A DNA stretch of 15,691 nt from RUG14219 sp045538535. GTDB taxonomy: Bacteria > Cyanobacteriota > Vampirovibrionia > Gastranaerophilales > Gastranaerophilaceae. Made by a program: the position numbers and the translations under genes. Location of the stretch: NCBI GenBank assembly GCA_045538535.1, contig JAZSRN010000095.1, positions 1-15,691 of the forward strand. The letters are read 5' to 3'. Below are positions 1 through 7,118 of this stretch, in pieces. Under the pieces are notes generated by a model. It was given only the letters and a program-made list of their open reading frames with translations, was not told the DNA's origin and made no database searches. The stretch's first letter is position 1, and each line of letters starts with the position of its first letter.

Positions 1-173
1 CCGATTTTGTCTGTTAAATAATAATGTATATTAGAAATAAGGTTTTTAAGTAATTCAACTACAATAAAAAAGAGAATATAAAATACTATCGACAAGATAA
101 TTTTGTATAAACGTTTCATCTTTAGTATTAAATAAAATAAAATAGTTGGTAAAATTAACAAAAAGAAAATCAT
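1..173 (-). CDS. Partial hydrophobic membrane protein, N-terminal part
   Basis: An open frame starts at an ATG on the minus strand and runs without a stop for 57 codons to the left edge, where it is cut. The translation is very hydrophobic: one membrane segment at about residues 1-17 (starting MIFFLLILPT), a short basic stretch (KMKRLYK), and a second segment at about residues 25-42. This looks like the start of a small integral membrane protein, divergent from the terminase. No clear Shine-Dalgarno sequence precedes the ATG. An internal ATG at 117-119 and a TTG at 186-188 are other possible starts. Fifty-seven stop-free codons in such AT-rich DNA with membrane-like composition favour a real gene, but AT-rich non-coding DNA can mimic hydrophobic protein. 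I do not recognise a family. Confidence 0.4.
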   Translation of the reverse strand, partial: MIFFLLILPTILFYLILKMKRLYKIILSIVFYILFFIVVELLKNLISNIHYYLTDKI

Positions 174-204
174 ATAAAAAATATACAAAAAATTGGTTTA
201 TATA

Positions 205-238
205 GCAAGCAGCCTTAAAAATTTAAAGGACTTGCAAG
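205..238. repeat. Imperfect inverted repeat in the divergent upstream region
   Basis: GCAAG (205-209) pairs with CTTGC (231-235), and inside it CCTT (213-216) pairs with AAGG (226-229) around an AT-rich centre. CTTGCAAG (231-238) is itself a palindrome. It lies between the divergent membrane ORF and the terminase gene, about 40 nt before the terminase start, where an operator or leader hairpin would fit. No function is shown. Confidence 0.3.
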
Positions 239-277
239 AGCTGAATTCTACAACTCAAAAACCATTCTGGGAGTTTT

Positions 278-1567
278 ATGAAATACGATTTATTAAAAGC
301 ACAAAGGGAGTTTTTGGAAATCCCGCACGAATATAGCCTTGATGTTGCAGTTTATCAAGGTGGTTACGGAAGCGGAAAAACTTTTTCGGGTTCGCTTTTG
401 GGAATTCTTTTATGCCTCAAATTCCCCGGAATAAGAGGACTTGTTGGAGCGCAAACCTACACCCTTGTACGCGATACTACACTACAAACTTATTTTGAAC
501 ACTTTGAAACAATTGGGTTCGTTGATGGCCAAGATTATGAGTGGTCAAATTCTTTGCAAAAAATAACTTTCAAAAATGGTTCCGAAATCTTGTTCCGACA
601 TTTCGATGAACCTAATAAACTAAAATCTCTAAACCTTGGATTTGTAGAAATTGAAGAAATGTCGGAAGTCCCTTATGACACTTTCAAAGTTATTTTGAGT
701 CGAATGCGACAAAAACCAAAACCTAATTGGAAGAATTTTAAATACAGAATTTTTGGACACACAAACCCAGAATTTAATCGAGGCTGGATTTACAAAACCT
801 TTATCGAAAACCCTCCGGCCAATTATCGATTAATAAGTGCTCCGACAACAGAAAACAGATTTTTACCAGAAGGATATTGTGAAGAACTCAAAAAAATTTA
901 TGATGATAAATATTATAACATTTTTGTTTTGGCTCAAAATGGCAATGTGGATAACAATCTTGTGGTTAAAGACTTTACAGACAATAATATTCGCGAAATC
1001 AAATACCAACCGGAATTAGATTTGCATATTACTTGCGATTTTAACGTTGATCCAATGTGCTGGATTTTTGCACACAAAACCGAAGATAAAGTTTTCTACT
1101 TTGACGAAATCGCAATGGAAAATACAACAACATCAAAGGCATGTGAAGAATTTATTCAGCGTTACCCTAATCATAGGGGAAAAATCATCGTAAACGGTGA
1201 CGCATCAGGAGACAACCGTAGCTGTATGAGTGAATATACTAACTACGTTATAATCAAAAAAAGATTACTTGAATACGGTTATGATGTTGATATAAGAATT
1301 AAACCGTTCAATCCACCGATAAAAAATAGAATAGCAGCCTTCAATGCAAAGGTGCGAAATGCAAAGGGTGAGGTTTCTATTTATGTTGACAAAAAATGCG
1401 AAAAACTTTTATATAACATCTACAATTTAAAATACATTGAAGGAACATCACGCATTGACGTTCCCAGTTATCAACAAATAAAACAGTCAAAAGAATTAAA
1501 ATTTCTTTCACATCCAATGGACGCAGCCTCGTATTTGGTAGATTATTATTGGCCGATAAGGTTATAA
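278..1567 (+). CDS. Phage-type terminase large subunit (Terminase_3/PBSX-like)
   Basis: This is the ATP-driven DNA-packaging motor and headful nuclease of tailed phages, 429 residues, a normal length for the family. The N-terminal ATPase domain has a Walker A motif GGYGSGKT (28-35), a Walker B-like acidic motif GFVEIEE (121-127) and the coupling motif HTNP (161-164). The C-terminal RNase H-like nuclease domain has three candidate metal-binding aspartates: D254 (CDFNVDP), D308 (NGDASG) and D415 (HPMDAA). All key positions look intact, so the protein may be active. GGGAG lies just before the ATG. No small terminase precedes it and no portal, protease or capsid gene follows. The next gene encodes a small membrane protein, which suggests a prophage remnant, the end of a satellite element or a domesticated gene. 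The family call is firm; the role here is open. Confidence 0.9.
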   Translation: MKYDLLKAQREFLEIPHEYSLDVAVYQGGYGSGKTFSGSLLGILLCLKFPGIRGLVGAQTYTLVRDTTLQTYFEHFETIGFVDGQDYEWSNSLQKITFKNGSEILFRHFDEPNKLKSLNLGFVEIEEMSEVPYDTFKVILSRMRQKPKPNWKNFKYRIFGHTNPEFNRGWIYKTFIENPPANYRLISAPTTENRFLPEGYCEELKKIYDDKYYNIFVLAQNGNVDNNLVVKDFTDNNIREIKYQPELDLHITCDFNVDPMCWIFAHKTEDKVFYFDEIAMENTTTSKACEEFIQRYPNHRGKIIVNGDASGDNRSCMSEYTNYVIIKKRLLEYGYDVDIRIKPFNPPIKNRIAAFNAKVRNAKGEVSIYVDKKCEKLLYNIYNLKYIEGTSRIDVPSYQQIKQSKELKFLSHPMDAASYLVDYYWPIRL

Positions 1568-1580
1568 GGAGTCTAATCTT

Positions 1581-1808
1581 ATGGATAAATTTTTGATATA
1601 TGCCCCGATATTAGTAATTGTTATGGTGTTTTTAATTCAACAGCATATTGTTGTCACGCCGGAACAATTAGAACGAAAACATCGAGAAATAATGGATGAT
1701 GTTGAAAAAAAATTCGTCACGATAAATAGTTACAAAGATTTAAAAGAACAATTTTGCGAAATTAAAGATAAAATTGACAAAATTTATGACGCAATTGTTT
1801 TCAAATAA
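1581..1808 (+). CDS. Small membrane-anchored coiled-coil protein
   Basis: The protein has 75 residues. A single N-terminal membrane helix (about residues 4-20, with IYAPILVIVMVFLI) is followed by a charged helical region (26-70) rich in E and K with heptad-like hydrophobics, so it is probably anchored in the inner membrane. AAGGAG overlaps the terminase stop codon and sits about 8 nt before the ATG, and the gap to the terminase is 13 nt, so the two genes are surely co-transcribed. Small proteins of this layout next to phage packaging genes can be lysis accessory proteins (spanin- or holin-like), but no specific signature is visible here. I do not recognise the family. Confidence 0.75.
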   Translation: MDKFLIYAPILVIVMVFLIQQHIVVTPEQLERKHREIMDDVEKKFVTINSYKDLKEQFCEIKDKIDKIYDAIVFK

Positions 1809-1823
1809 TCCACAAATTTTGTA

Positions 1824-1906
1824 AACAATTGTTACACAATATCTCTTATATATTAAAGTTTGACGCAAAAACAACCGTTAACGATAACAAAAGGAAGAAT
1901 TGTTAC
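1824..1906. repeat. Palindrome and short direct repeat upstream of the MGLAASQ gene
   Basis: AACAATTGTT (1824-1833) is a perfect 10-bp palindrome. AATTGTTAC occurs twice, at 1827-1835 and 1898-1906, 71 bp apart in the same orientation. The 126-bp gap contains no gene. It holds AT-rich promoter-like sequence (TATATT at 1849-1854) but no well-spaced -35 box. The repeats could be regulator binding sites, but short AT-rich repeats also arise by chance. Confidence 0.25.
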
Positions 1907-1934
1907 TACAAAATGAAAGGATAACGCGCAAACA

Positions 1935-3527
1935 ATGGGATTGGCAGCATCACAAGCTAGATTTTTGGCAATTACCGCTCGCAAAGCGGATTGCGAAAGC
2001 AAATCTATGGAATATGCCCAAGAAAAATTGGACATAAGCCGTAAGATGGCTACTGCTACTGCCAATTATCAAAACTCATTAAACGCAACCAAACTCGTTT
2101 GGGATGCCAGCGCGGCAGAAACTGCAATTACGGATTTGTCTTATGACGTAATGATGACCCCAAATCCTTTAAATGGTTATGATCCATATTTATTAACAAA
2201 TCAGTCTGGACGTGTTATATTAAGCAGTAAGCTAGCTAATGCAATTATGGCCGCCGGAATTGATGAAAAAGGCTCTGAACCAAGCGCTACTGGGTATGCC
2301 AGTTTTTTGGCAGCATTAGAAGCTAAAGGTATTATAACAACATCACTTGCAAATCAAATAGCTGGGGCAGGTTATGTCCGAGAAGCAGGCTTAGGCGCCG
2401 AACCTCTAGATAAAACTACATCTAACGCTATGACATTTGGTACTATGCAAGGATATTTTGATGATACCAAAAATTACTTGGTTGATTTCGAAAACCATAT
2501 TATGGGTACGACCCCATATTCATCAGATCCTAAAAATAGTACTATTTCATATTCGTTAACAAAAAATGGTCAACTATTATCTTCAAAGCCGGATGATTTG
2601 ACCCTTGGAGATTTAATGTATGGCAATTATGTTTGGACAGTAACAAATGTTGCCCAAAATGATTATCAGGGTGTTTTAAATAATTTAATAAACAAAATCG
2701 CTGGACTTTTGGGTTATGGCCAAAGTACTTACACCGGTTTGTATACAGATTCTGCGTCAAAAATAGCACTAGAAAATGCCTATCAAGTAACGGCATCTAC
2801 ATTTGTAGTTGATGATAAAACACCAGTTGTTGGCAATTGGAAAAATAATGACTCTGGACGTTCAACAGCTTTTAATAAGACTGTATCAAAAGCGAATGAA
2901 ATCAATGATGTATCCAAAGGTGATCTAAAAGATACAGATAAGGATACATATTCCGTTAACATTAGTAACATGATTGACGTATTTTTAACTGCTTATGTTC
3001 AAGAGTTACACGGATACGACACGGGCTATAATATTGCGGAAAAAGTTAAAGACTCATTATATGTAACCGAAGATCCAAGTTATTATTATGTAGTTCATAA
3101 CGACAATACTATAGCAACAGAAACCGATTTAATGATTGCTGATTTCTACAATATTATGTATAACCAGATTTGCTCAAATGGATGGACAACTCTTAGTGGT
3201 GCAAACATTGAAGACAAAGAATATCTATCGCACGCACTTAAAAACGGTCAAATATTTATTTCATCCCTAAATACAGACGGATATTATTATCAAGGCGCAT
3301 ACACCGAGAACGGTTATGTTCAAGAAGTAACAGATGATGATGCTATTGCAGAAGCGGAGGCTGAATACAACAAGATAAAAACAACCTTAAATTACAAAGA
3401 ACAAAAAATAGATTTAAAAGTTAAAAACTTAGACCTTGAAATATCAGCACTTTCAACTGAATACGATACCGTAAAACAATTGATATCAAAAGGCGTCGAA
3501 AAAACTTTCTCAATGTTTAATTCATAG
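1935..3527 (+). CDS. MGLAASQ-type large hypothetical protein with terminal helical regions
   Basis: The protein has 530 residues and no assigned function. Residues 1-55 start MGLAASQARFLAITARK and are helical with regular hydrophobic spacing. Residues about 467-530 form a second long helix or coiled coil. Between them lies a roughly 400-residue Asn/Tyr/Thr/Asp-rich domain (for example DPSYYYVV and DGYYYQGAY) typical of exposed or secreted proteins. No classical signal peptide or membrane helix is visible. Conserved helical ends around a variable middle resemble the design of flagellin, hook and other axial proteins, but this is an analogy, not homology. From memory, similar MGLAASQ or MGMAASQ starts recur in gut Melainabacteria. 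AAAGGA at 1915-1920 is a somewhat distant ribosome site; it also forms part of a tiny ORF (ATG AAA GGA TAA, 1913-1924). An intrinsic terminator follows. Confidence 0.8.
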   Translation: MGLAASQARFLAITARKADCESKSMEYAQEKLDISRKMATATANYQNSLNATKLVWDASAAETAITDLSYDVMMTPNPLNGYDPYLLTNQSGRVILSSKLANAIMAAGIDEKGSEPSATGYASFLAALEAKGIITTSLANQIAGAGYVREAGLGAEPLDKTTSNAMTFGTMQGYFDDTKNYLVDFENHIMGTTPYSSDPKNSTISYSLTKNGQLLSSKPDDLTLGDLMYGNYVWTVTNVAQNDYQGVLNNLINKIAGLLGYGQSTYTGLYTDSASKIALENAYQVTASTFVVDDKTPVVGNWKNNDSGRSTAFNKTVSKANEINDVSKGDLKDTDKDTYSVNISNMIDVFLTAYVQELHGYDTGYNIAEKVKDSLYVTEDPSYYYVVHNDNTIATETDLMIADFYNIMYNQICSNGWTTLSGANIEDKEYLSHALKNGQIFISSLNTDGYYYQGAYTENGYVQEVTDDDAIAEAEAEYNKIKTTLNYKEQKIDLKVKNLDLEISALSTEYDTVKQLISKGVEKTFSMFNS

Positions 3528-3528
3528 A

Positions 3529-4470
3529 TTACTTAATAATCTGTTTGAACAAATAAAAATAAGAAAAAATCACTGTCAAAAACAATTTGGCAGTATTTTT
3601 TTTGCCAAATTTCTCATAAAATTTTGAACGACTACTTATTATAAAATCAAGTGTAAGTGGACGTATCTTGAGATTATTTTTAATATTCAATTTAGTTGTG
3701 TAATCATTATTATATCTTTTATTCCCACAAACATAATCACTATGGCCGGCATTCATTTTGTGTCGTCTGTAACCGACAAGCGGTGCAAAAATTATTGCAG
3801 AACCCCCGATTAAGTTCGCAAGATTAAATAAAAACTTATCCGGACAAATTCGCCAATTATCAACTTTTTTGTAATCTAAAATAATTTCTATCGCCGACTT
3901 TCTAAACATTGCCGAAGAACTTGGAGACCAATGCCAACCGCCAAAAGGTGCACTCTTAGTACTTAAAATTTTAAAATCAAGATTTTCAACATCAGTTTTT
4001 AAAAGTTTATCCAATTCTTTAATTTCCATTGCCGGATTTGTTTGCGGAGAAGATGGAGAATGCAAAGTATGAATATTATCGTTCTCATCAATTTCAATTA
4101 TTTGACAAGAAGTAAAAGCTACATTTGTTGCCATGTGTATTTTTATATGCGCTGCAGCATAATCTTTTGTAAGAACATCATCAGAATCAACAAAAGATAC
4201 AAACTGCCCTTGTGCAAATTTCAAACCCGTTTGAAACGCGGCGAGTTGTCCGGAATTCTTTTCATGTTTTATTAGTTGTATTTTTAGTTGCGGATTTTCA
4301 TCAACAAAACTTTCTATCACATTAACCGAATTATCACTCGAACAATCATCCACAACAATAATTTCAAAGTTTTGATAAGTCTGATTTTTTATACTTGTCA
4401 AAGTCTTTAGAATATATTTTTCGTAATTATAAGATGTTACAACAAAACTTATAAAAGGAAGATTAAGCAT
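3529..4470 (-). CDS. Family 2 glycosyltransferase (GT-A fold)
   Basis: The protein probably transfers a sugar from a nucleotide sugar to a surface polysaccharide, lipid or protein acceptor in the cytoplasm. It has 313 residues from the chosen start. The N-terminal nucleotide-binding region shows FVVTSYNYEKYI, IIVVDDCSSDNS, and the DxD-type metal/nucleotide motif FVDSDD. Acceptor-side sequence includes GGWHWSPSSSAMFRKSA and PLVGYRRH. The start at 4470 is preferred over an upstream ATG at 4524 because GGAG (4477-4480) lies 6 nt before it, and the longer N-terminus is only the upstream gene read in another frame. The gene overlaps the end of the DUF475 gene by 8 nt, implying translational coupling. 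Its stop lies one base from the stop of the convergent MGLAASQ gene. The family is certain; donor and acceptor are unknown. Confidence 0.9.
   Translation of the reverse strand: MLNLPFISFVVTSYNYEKYILKTLTSIKNQTYQNFEIIVVDDCSSDNSVNVIESFVDENPQLKIQLIKHEKNSGQLAAFQTGLKFAQGQFVSFVDSDDVLTKDYAAAHIKIHMATNVAFTSCQIIEIDENDNIHTLHSPSSPQTNPAMEIKELDKLLKTDVENLDFKILSTKSAPFGGWHWSPSSSAMFRKSAIEIILDYKKVDNWRICPDKFLFNLANLIGGSAIIFAPLVGYRRHKMNAGHSDYVCGNKRYNNDYTTKLNIKNNLKIRPLTLDFIISSRSKFYEKFGKKNTAKLFLTVIFSYFYLFKQIIK
3572..3603 (+). terminator. Intrinsic terminator for the MGLAASQ gene, inside the opposing gene
   Basis: ACTGTCAAA (3572-3580), loop AACAA, and TTTGGCAGT (3586-3594) form a 9-bp stem with one G-T wobble, followed by ATTTTTTTT. 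It faces the plus strand, 45 nt past the stop at 3527, and lies within the last codons of the minus-strand glycosyltransferase gene. Confidence 0.8.
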
Positions 4471-5533
4471 TGATATCTCCGCCATTTTCAGCCAAAAGAT
4501 TTGACATTTTTTTATTATGAACAATTGAACTTATAAACGCTGCGGCAATAAAACCAAACCCGATTAAACCGGTAACAACTTCCGGAACTTCTTTAACGGT
4601 TGAAACCAACATTAATGTTGCCAAAGCTCCGATTGCCCAATGCGCACCGTGTTCAAGATACAAAAATTGTTTAAGAGTCTTCTTTTCAACAAGCATTATC
4701 GTTAAAGAACGCACAAACATAGCGCCCACAGCCAAACCAATAGTAATAATTATAATATCTTTACTCAAAGCAAACGCCCCTAAAACACCGTCTAAAGAAA
4801 ATGATGCATCAATGAGTTCAAGATAAATAAAACTTATCAACCCTGTACATTTAGCGGCTTCACCACATTGCGCAAGGCGCTTTTCTTCGTGTTTTTCTAA
4901 AAAATGAGTAAAACCGTCAATCATCAAATACGTAATAATACCACTAATTCCGGCAACTAATACCGGCAATTTATTTTCCGGAGTTGAAAAACTTTGGGTA
5001 GCCAATAGCATAAACAAAGCTATTACAACTTCAATACCTTTAATATGATCTAAGGTTGAAAGATGTTTTTCAATTGGTTTAATCCAATGAACATCTTTTT
5101 CGTGATTAAAAAAGTAATTAAGGAATAACATAACAAGAAACATACCGCCAAACGACACAATTGGTGCGTGCGTCAAATGGAGATAATGTGCATATTTATC
5201 GACATCAGTAACCGCAATCCTTGCAACTTCCATCATTCCTAATTTTGCAAAAATAGCCACTACTAATACCGGAAACAAAAATCTCATACCAAATACAGCA
5301 ATCAATATCCCCCAAGTCAAAAATCTATGCTGCCATTTAGGTTCCATTTTCTCGAGTTTCATCGCATTTACAACTGCGTTATCAAAAGAAAGACTGACTT
5401 CCAATATACCTAGAATAAATACGATAAACACACACGCCCAACCACTACCCGGATGTACGTGGTTCCCCCACAAAAACGCACTTATAACACCGAGTGCCGT
5501 CACCATATATGAACCTAAAAAGTATTTCAACAT
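4463..5533 (-). CDS. DUF475 / TerC-superfamily integral membrane protein
   Basis: This 356-residue polytopic inner-membrane protein has about eight or nine hydrophobic segments. The TerC-superfamily acidic signatures are present twice: E45 with SLSFDNA (48-54), and ELIDASFSLDGV (239-250). A further small-residue and Arg-containing segment is GAMFVRSLTIMLV (270-282). Relatives are linked to metal-ion (notably manganese) export or tellurite resistance; which applies here cannot be seen. Residues 141-165 and 208-228 are charged loops rich in His, Glu and Lys. AAGGAG lies before the ATG, and a weak promoter can be proposed at 5562-5589. It is the first gene of a two-gene operon with the glycosyltransferase and is divergent from the small gene at 5706. 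The family call is strong. Confidence 0.9.
   Translation of the reverse strand: MLKYFLGSYMVTALGVISAFLWGNHVHPGSGWACVFIVFILGILEVSLSFDNAVVNAMKLEKMEPKWQHRFLTWGILIAVFGMRFLFPVLVVAIFAKLGMMEVARIAVTDVDKYAHYLHLTHAPIVSFGGMFLVMLFLNYFFNHEKDVHWIKPIEKHLSTLDHIKGIEVVIALFMLLATQSFSTPENKLPVLVAGISGIITYLMIDGFTHFLEKHEEKRLAQCGEAAKCTGLISFIYLELIDASFSLDGVLGAFALSKDIIIITIGLAVGAMFVRSLTIMLVEKKTLKQFLYLEHGAHWAIGALATLMLVSTVKEVPEVVTGLIGFGFIAAAFISSIVHNKKMSNLLAENGGDINA
4477..4480 (-). promoter_or_regulatory. Ribosome binding site that fixes the glycosyltransferase start
   Basis: GGAG on the minus strand lies 6 nt before the ATG at 4470-4468. It lies inside the last codons of the DUF475 gene, whose stop falls just within the glycosyltransferase gene (shared ATGCTTAA). 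Confidence 0.7.
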
Positions 5534-5561
5534 AATTTTCTCCTTATAATCTTCTTTTTAA

Positions 5562-5589
5562 ATTTTACATTAAAAGGTGTATAAAGCAA
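5562..5589 (-). promoter_or_regulatory. Weak candidate promoter for the DUF475 operon
   Basis: On the minus strand TTGCTT (5589-5584) is followed after 16 nt by TAAAAT (5567-5562). The boxes are imperfect, but they stand about 30 nt before the start codon in the divergent intergenic region. Confidence 0.3.
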
Positions 5590-5608
5590 TCATGTGAACA
5601 GTTGAAAA

Positions 5609-5638
5609 TTCAAATCCGAACACAAATTCCTATATAAT
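5609..5638 (+). promoter_or_regulatory. Candidate promoter for the 56-residue gene
   Basis: A consensus -10 box TATAAT (5633-5638) lies 18 nt after a partial -35 box TTCAAA (5609-5614). Transcription would start near 5645 and leave a leader of about 60 nt. That leader contains a small hairpin, GCAAA/TTTGC at 5651-5663, and a direct repeat TTTGCC. Confidence 0.45.
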
Positions 5639-5705
5639 AAGGTTGATTTAGCAAAAGTTTTGCCAAACTTTGCCGTTAATAAAAATTGAAGAGAGGTAAT
5701 ATATT

Positions 5706-5876
5706 ATGGCAAGAATTATTGAAGGACAAAGAAGATTAATCAAAATGAGCGCAAACGATGTTATGGCAGTAGTTAGGCAATATCAATTTATAGTCAAAAA
5801 CTCAATCAACTATCAGCACACTCGCGAATTGCTTGAAAACGCCGATTTTTATTTGCCTGAAGACATAAGTGCATAA
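5706..5876 (+). CDS. Small conserved-looking hypothetical protein (56 aa)
   Basis: The ORF encodes 56 residues, starting MARIIEGQRRLIKMSANDVM and ending LENADFYLPEDISA. Evidence that it is real: a strong GAGAGG ribosome site about 8 nt upstream, a consensus -10 box about 70 nt upstream, balanced coding-like composition, and a 172-nt divergent gap otherwise unexplained. The N-terminal half is basic and probably helical; the C-terminus is acidic. There is no signal peptide or membrane helix, so it should be cytoplasmic. I do not recognise a family. It is followed 86 nt later by ychF on the same strand, and nothing looks like a terminator between them, so read-through is possible. Confidence 0.7.
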   Translation: MARIIEGQRRLIKMSANDVMAVVRQYQFIVKNSINYQHTRELLENADFYLPEDISA

Positions 5877-5962
5877 ATTTACAATTCCTTGAACTTATTC
5901 TATGTTTATTGTAATCTCAGAATAAAGATTAATTACACTGAAATATAGAAAAGGGAATATAA

Positions 5963-7060
5963 ATGTTAAGAACTGGGATTGTAGGCTTACCAAACGTTGG
6001 CAAATCAACATTATTTAATGCGCTAACAAGCGCAAAAAACGCACAAAGTGCGAACTATCCGTTTTGCACAATAGAACCGAATGTTGGTGTTGTAAACGTA
6101 CCTGATGAAAGACTGGAAATTTTACAAAAGCTATGTAAATGTTCCGATATTATCCCCACTGCAATAGAATTTGTTGACATTGCAGGACTTGTAAAAGGAG
6201 CCAGCAAAGGTGAAGGGCTTGGCAACCAATTTTTACATAACATCAGAGAAGTTGATGCAATTATCCAAGTTGTGCGCTGTTTCGACGATCCGAATACAAT
6301 CCACGTATCTGGCAAAGTTGACCCACTTGATGATATAGAAATCATCAATACTGAATTAGCACTTGCAGATATGGCTTCAGTTGAAAAACAAATGGCGAAA
6401 GTTTCAAAAGTTGCAAAATCAGGCGACAAAGACGCCGTACTTACAATGTCTGTATTACAAAAAATGCAAGAATTGTTAGGAGAAGCAACTTTCATAAATA
6501 TTAATGAACACTTTAACGAAGACGAAATTGCCGTTGCTAAAGGGTTAAATTTAATGTCTACGAAACCGGTTATTTATGCGGCAAATGTATCTGAATTCGA
6601 CTTAAAGGATGGCAACGATTATACCAACCGAGTAAAAGAGTATGCAAACTCACACGGCGCAGAAATGGTTATTATTTCAGCACGAATAGAAGAAGAACTT
6701 GCCGAGCTTTCACCAGAAGAAGCTAGCGAATACCTCAAAGATTTGGGAGTTGAAGATAGCGGCATCAACCGTATGATAAAATCTGTTTATCACTTGTTAA
6801 ACTTGAGAACATTTATCACTGCAGGCGAAAAAGAAGTTCACGCTTGGACAATTCCGGCCGGTGCAAAAGCGCCCCAAGCCGCAAGAGTAATCCATACTGA
6901 TTTTGAAAAAGGTTTTATTAGAGCAGAAATAACACCTTATGAAGAATTTGTTAAAAACGGTTCTTACGCTGCGTGTAAAGAAAAAGGTGTAACCCGCTTG
7001 GAAGGCAAAGATTACGTTGTGCAAGACGGCGATTTAGTACATTTCCGTTTTGCAGTATAA
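5963..7060 (+). CDS. ychF: Redox-regulated, ribosome-associated ATPase YchF (OLA1/Obg family)
   Basis: YchF is a near-universal P-loop NTPase of the Obg family that prefers ATP and binds ribosomes; it is linked to translation and oxidative-stress control. The protein has 365 residues, the expected size. Visible motifs are the P-loop GLPNVGKST (8-16), the G3 motif DIAGLVKGASKGEGLG (72-87) with the family's hydrophobic residue in place of the catalytic Gln, and the altered G4 motif NVSE (208-211) that replaces NKxD and explains ATP use. The C-terminal TGS domain spans about residues 280-365 (starting around LRTFITAGEKEVHAWTI). AAGGG precedes the ATG. A -35-like TTGAAC lies at 5889-5894, but no good -10 box was found with it. 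Confidence 0.97.
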   Translation: MLRTGIVGLPNVGKSTLFNALTSAKNAQSANYPFCTIEPNVGVVNVPDERLEILQKLCKCSDIIPTAIEFVDIAGLVKGASKGEGLGNQFLHNIREVDAIIQVVRCFDDPNTIHVSGKVDPLDDIEIINTELALADMASVEKQMAKVSKVAKSGDKDAVLTMSVLQKMQELLGEATFININEHFNEDEIAVAKGLNLMSTKPVIYAANVSEFDLKDGNDYTNRVKEYANSHGAEMVIISARIEEELAELSPEEASEYLKDLGVEDSGINRMIKSVYHLLNLRTFITAGEKEVHAWTIPAGAKAPQAARVIHTDFEKGFIRAEITPYEEFVKNGSYAACKEKGVTRLEGKDYVVQDGDLVHFRFAV

Positions 7061-7083
7061 TAATTCACAAAACATAATATTTT

Positions 7084-7112
7084 TTGTTTAAGATTTGGGT
7101 TCGTGGTATCAT
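7084..7112 (+). promoter_or_regulatory. Candidate extended -10 promoter for the lptC-aroE cluster
   Basis: TTGTTT (7084-7089) is followed after 17 nt by TATCAT (7107-7112), with an upstream TG giving TGGTATCAT (an extended -10). The expected start of transcription, about 7 nt after the -10 box, coincides with the ATG at 7119, so the message would be leaderless or nearly so. Confidence 0.45.
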
Positions 7113-7118
7113 CATATT

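Noticed and set aside
4471..4524. Longer N-terminus of the glycosyltransferase
   Set aside because: Those codons lie inside the DUF475 gene, and the ribosome site GGAG fits the ATG at 4470.
5895..5926. Hairpin TTATTCT/AGAATAA between the 56-residue gene and ychF
   Set aside because: The stem is short and A/T-only apart from one pair, the loop is large and no T-run follows; not a credible terminator.
7095..7118. TTG start for the LptC-like protein
   Set aside because: It has no ribosome site, lies across the predicted -10 promoter box, and adds residues outside the expected basic-plus-membrane start.
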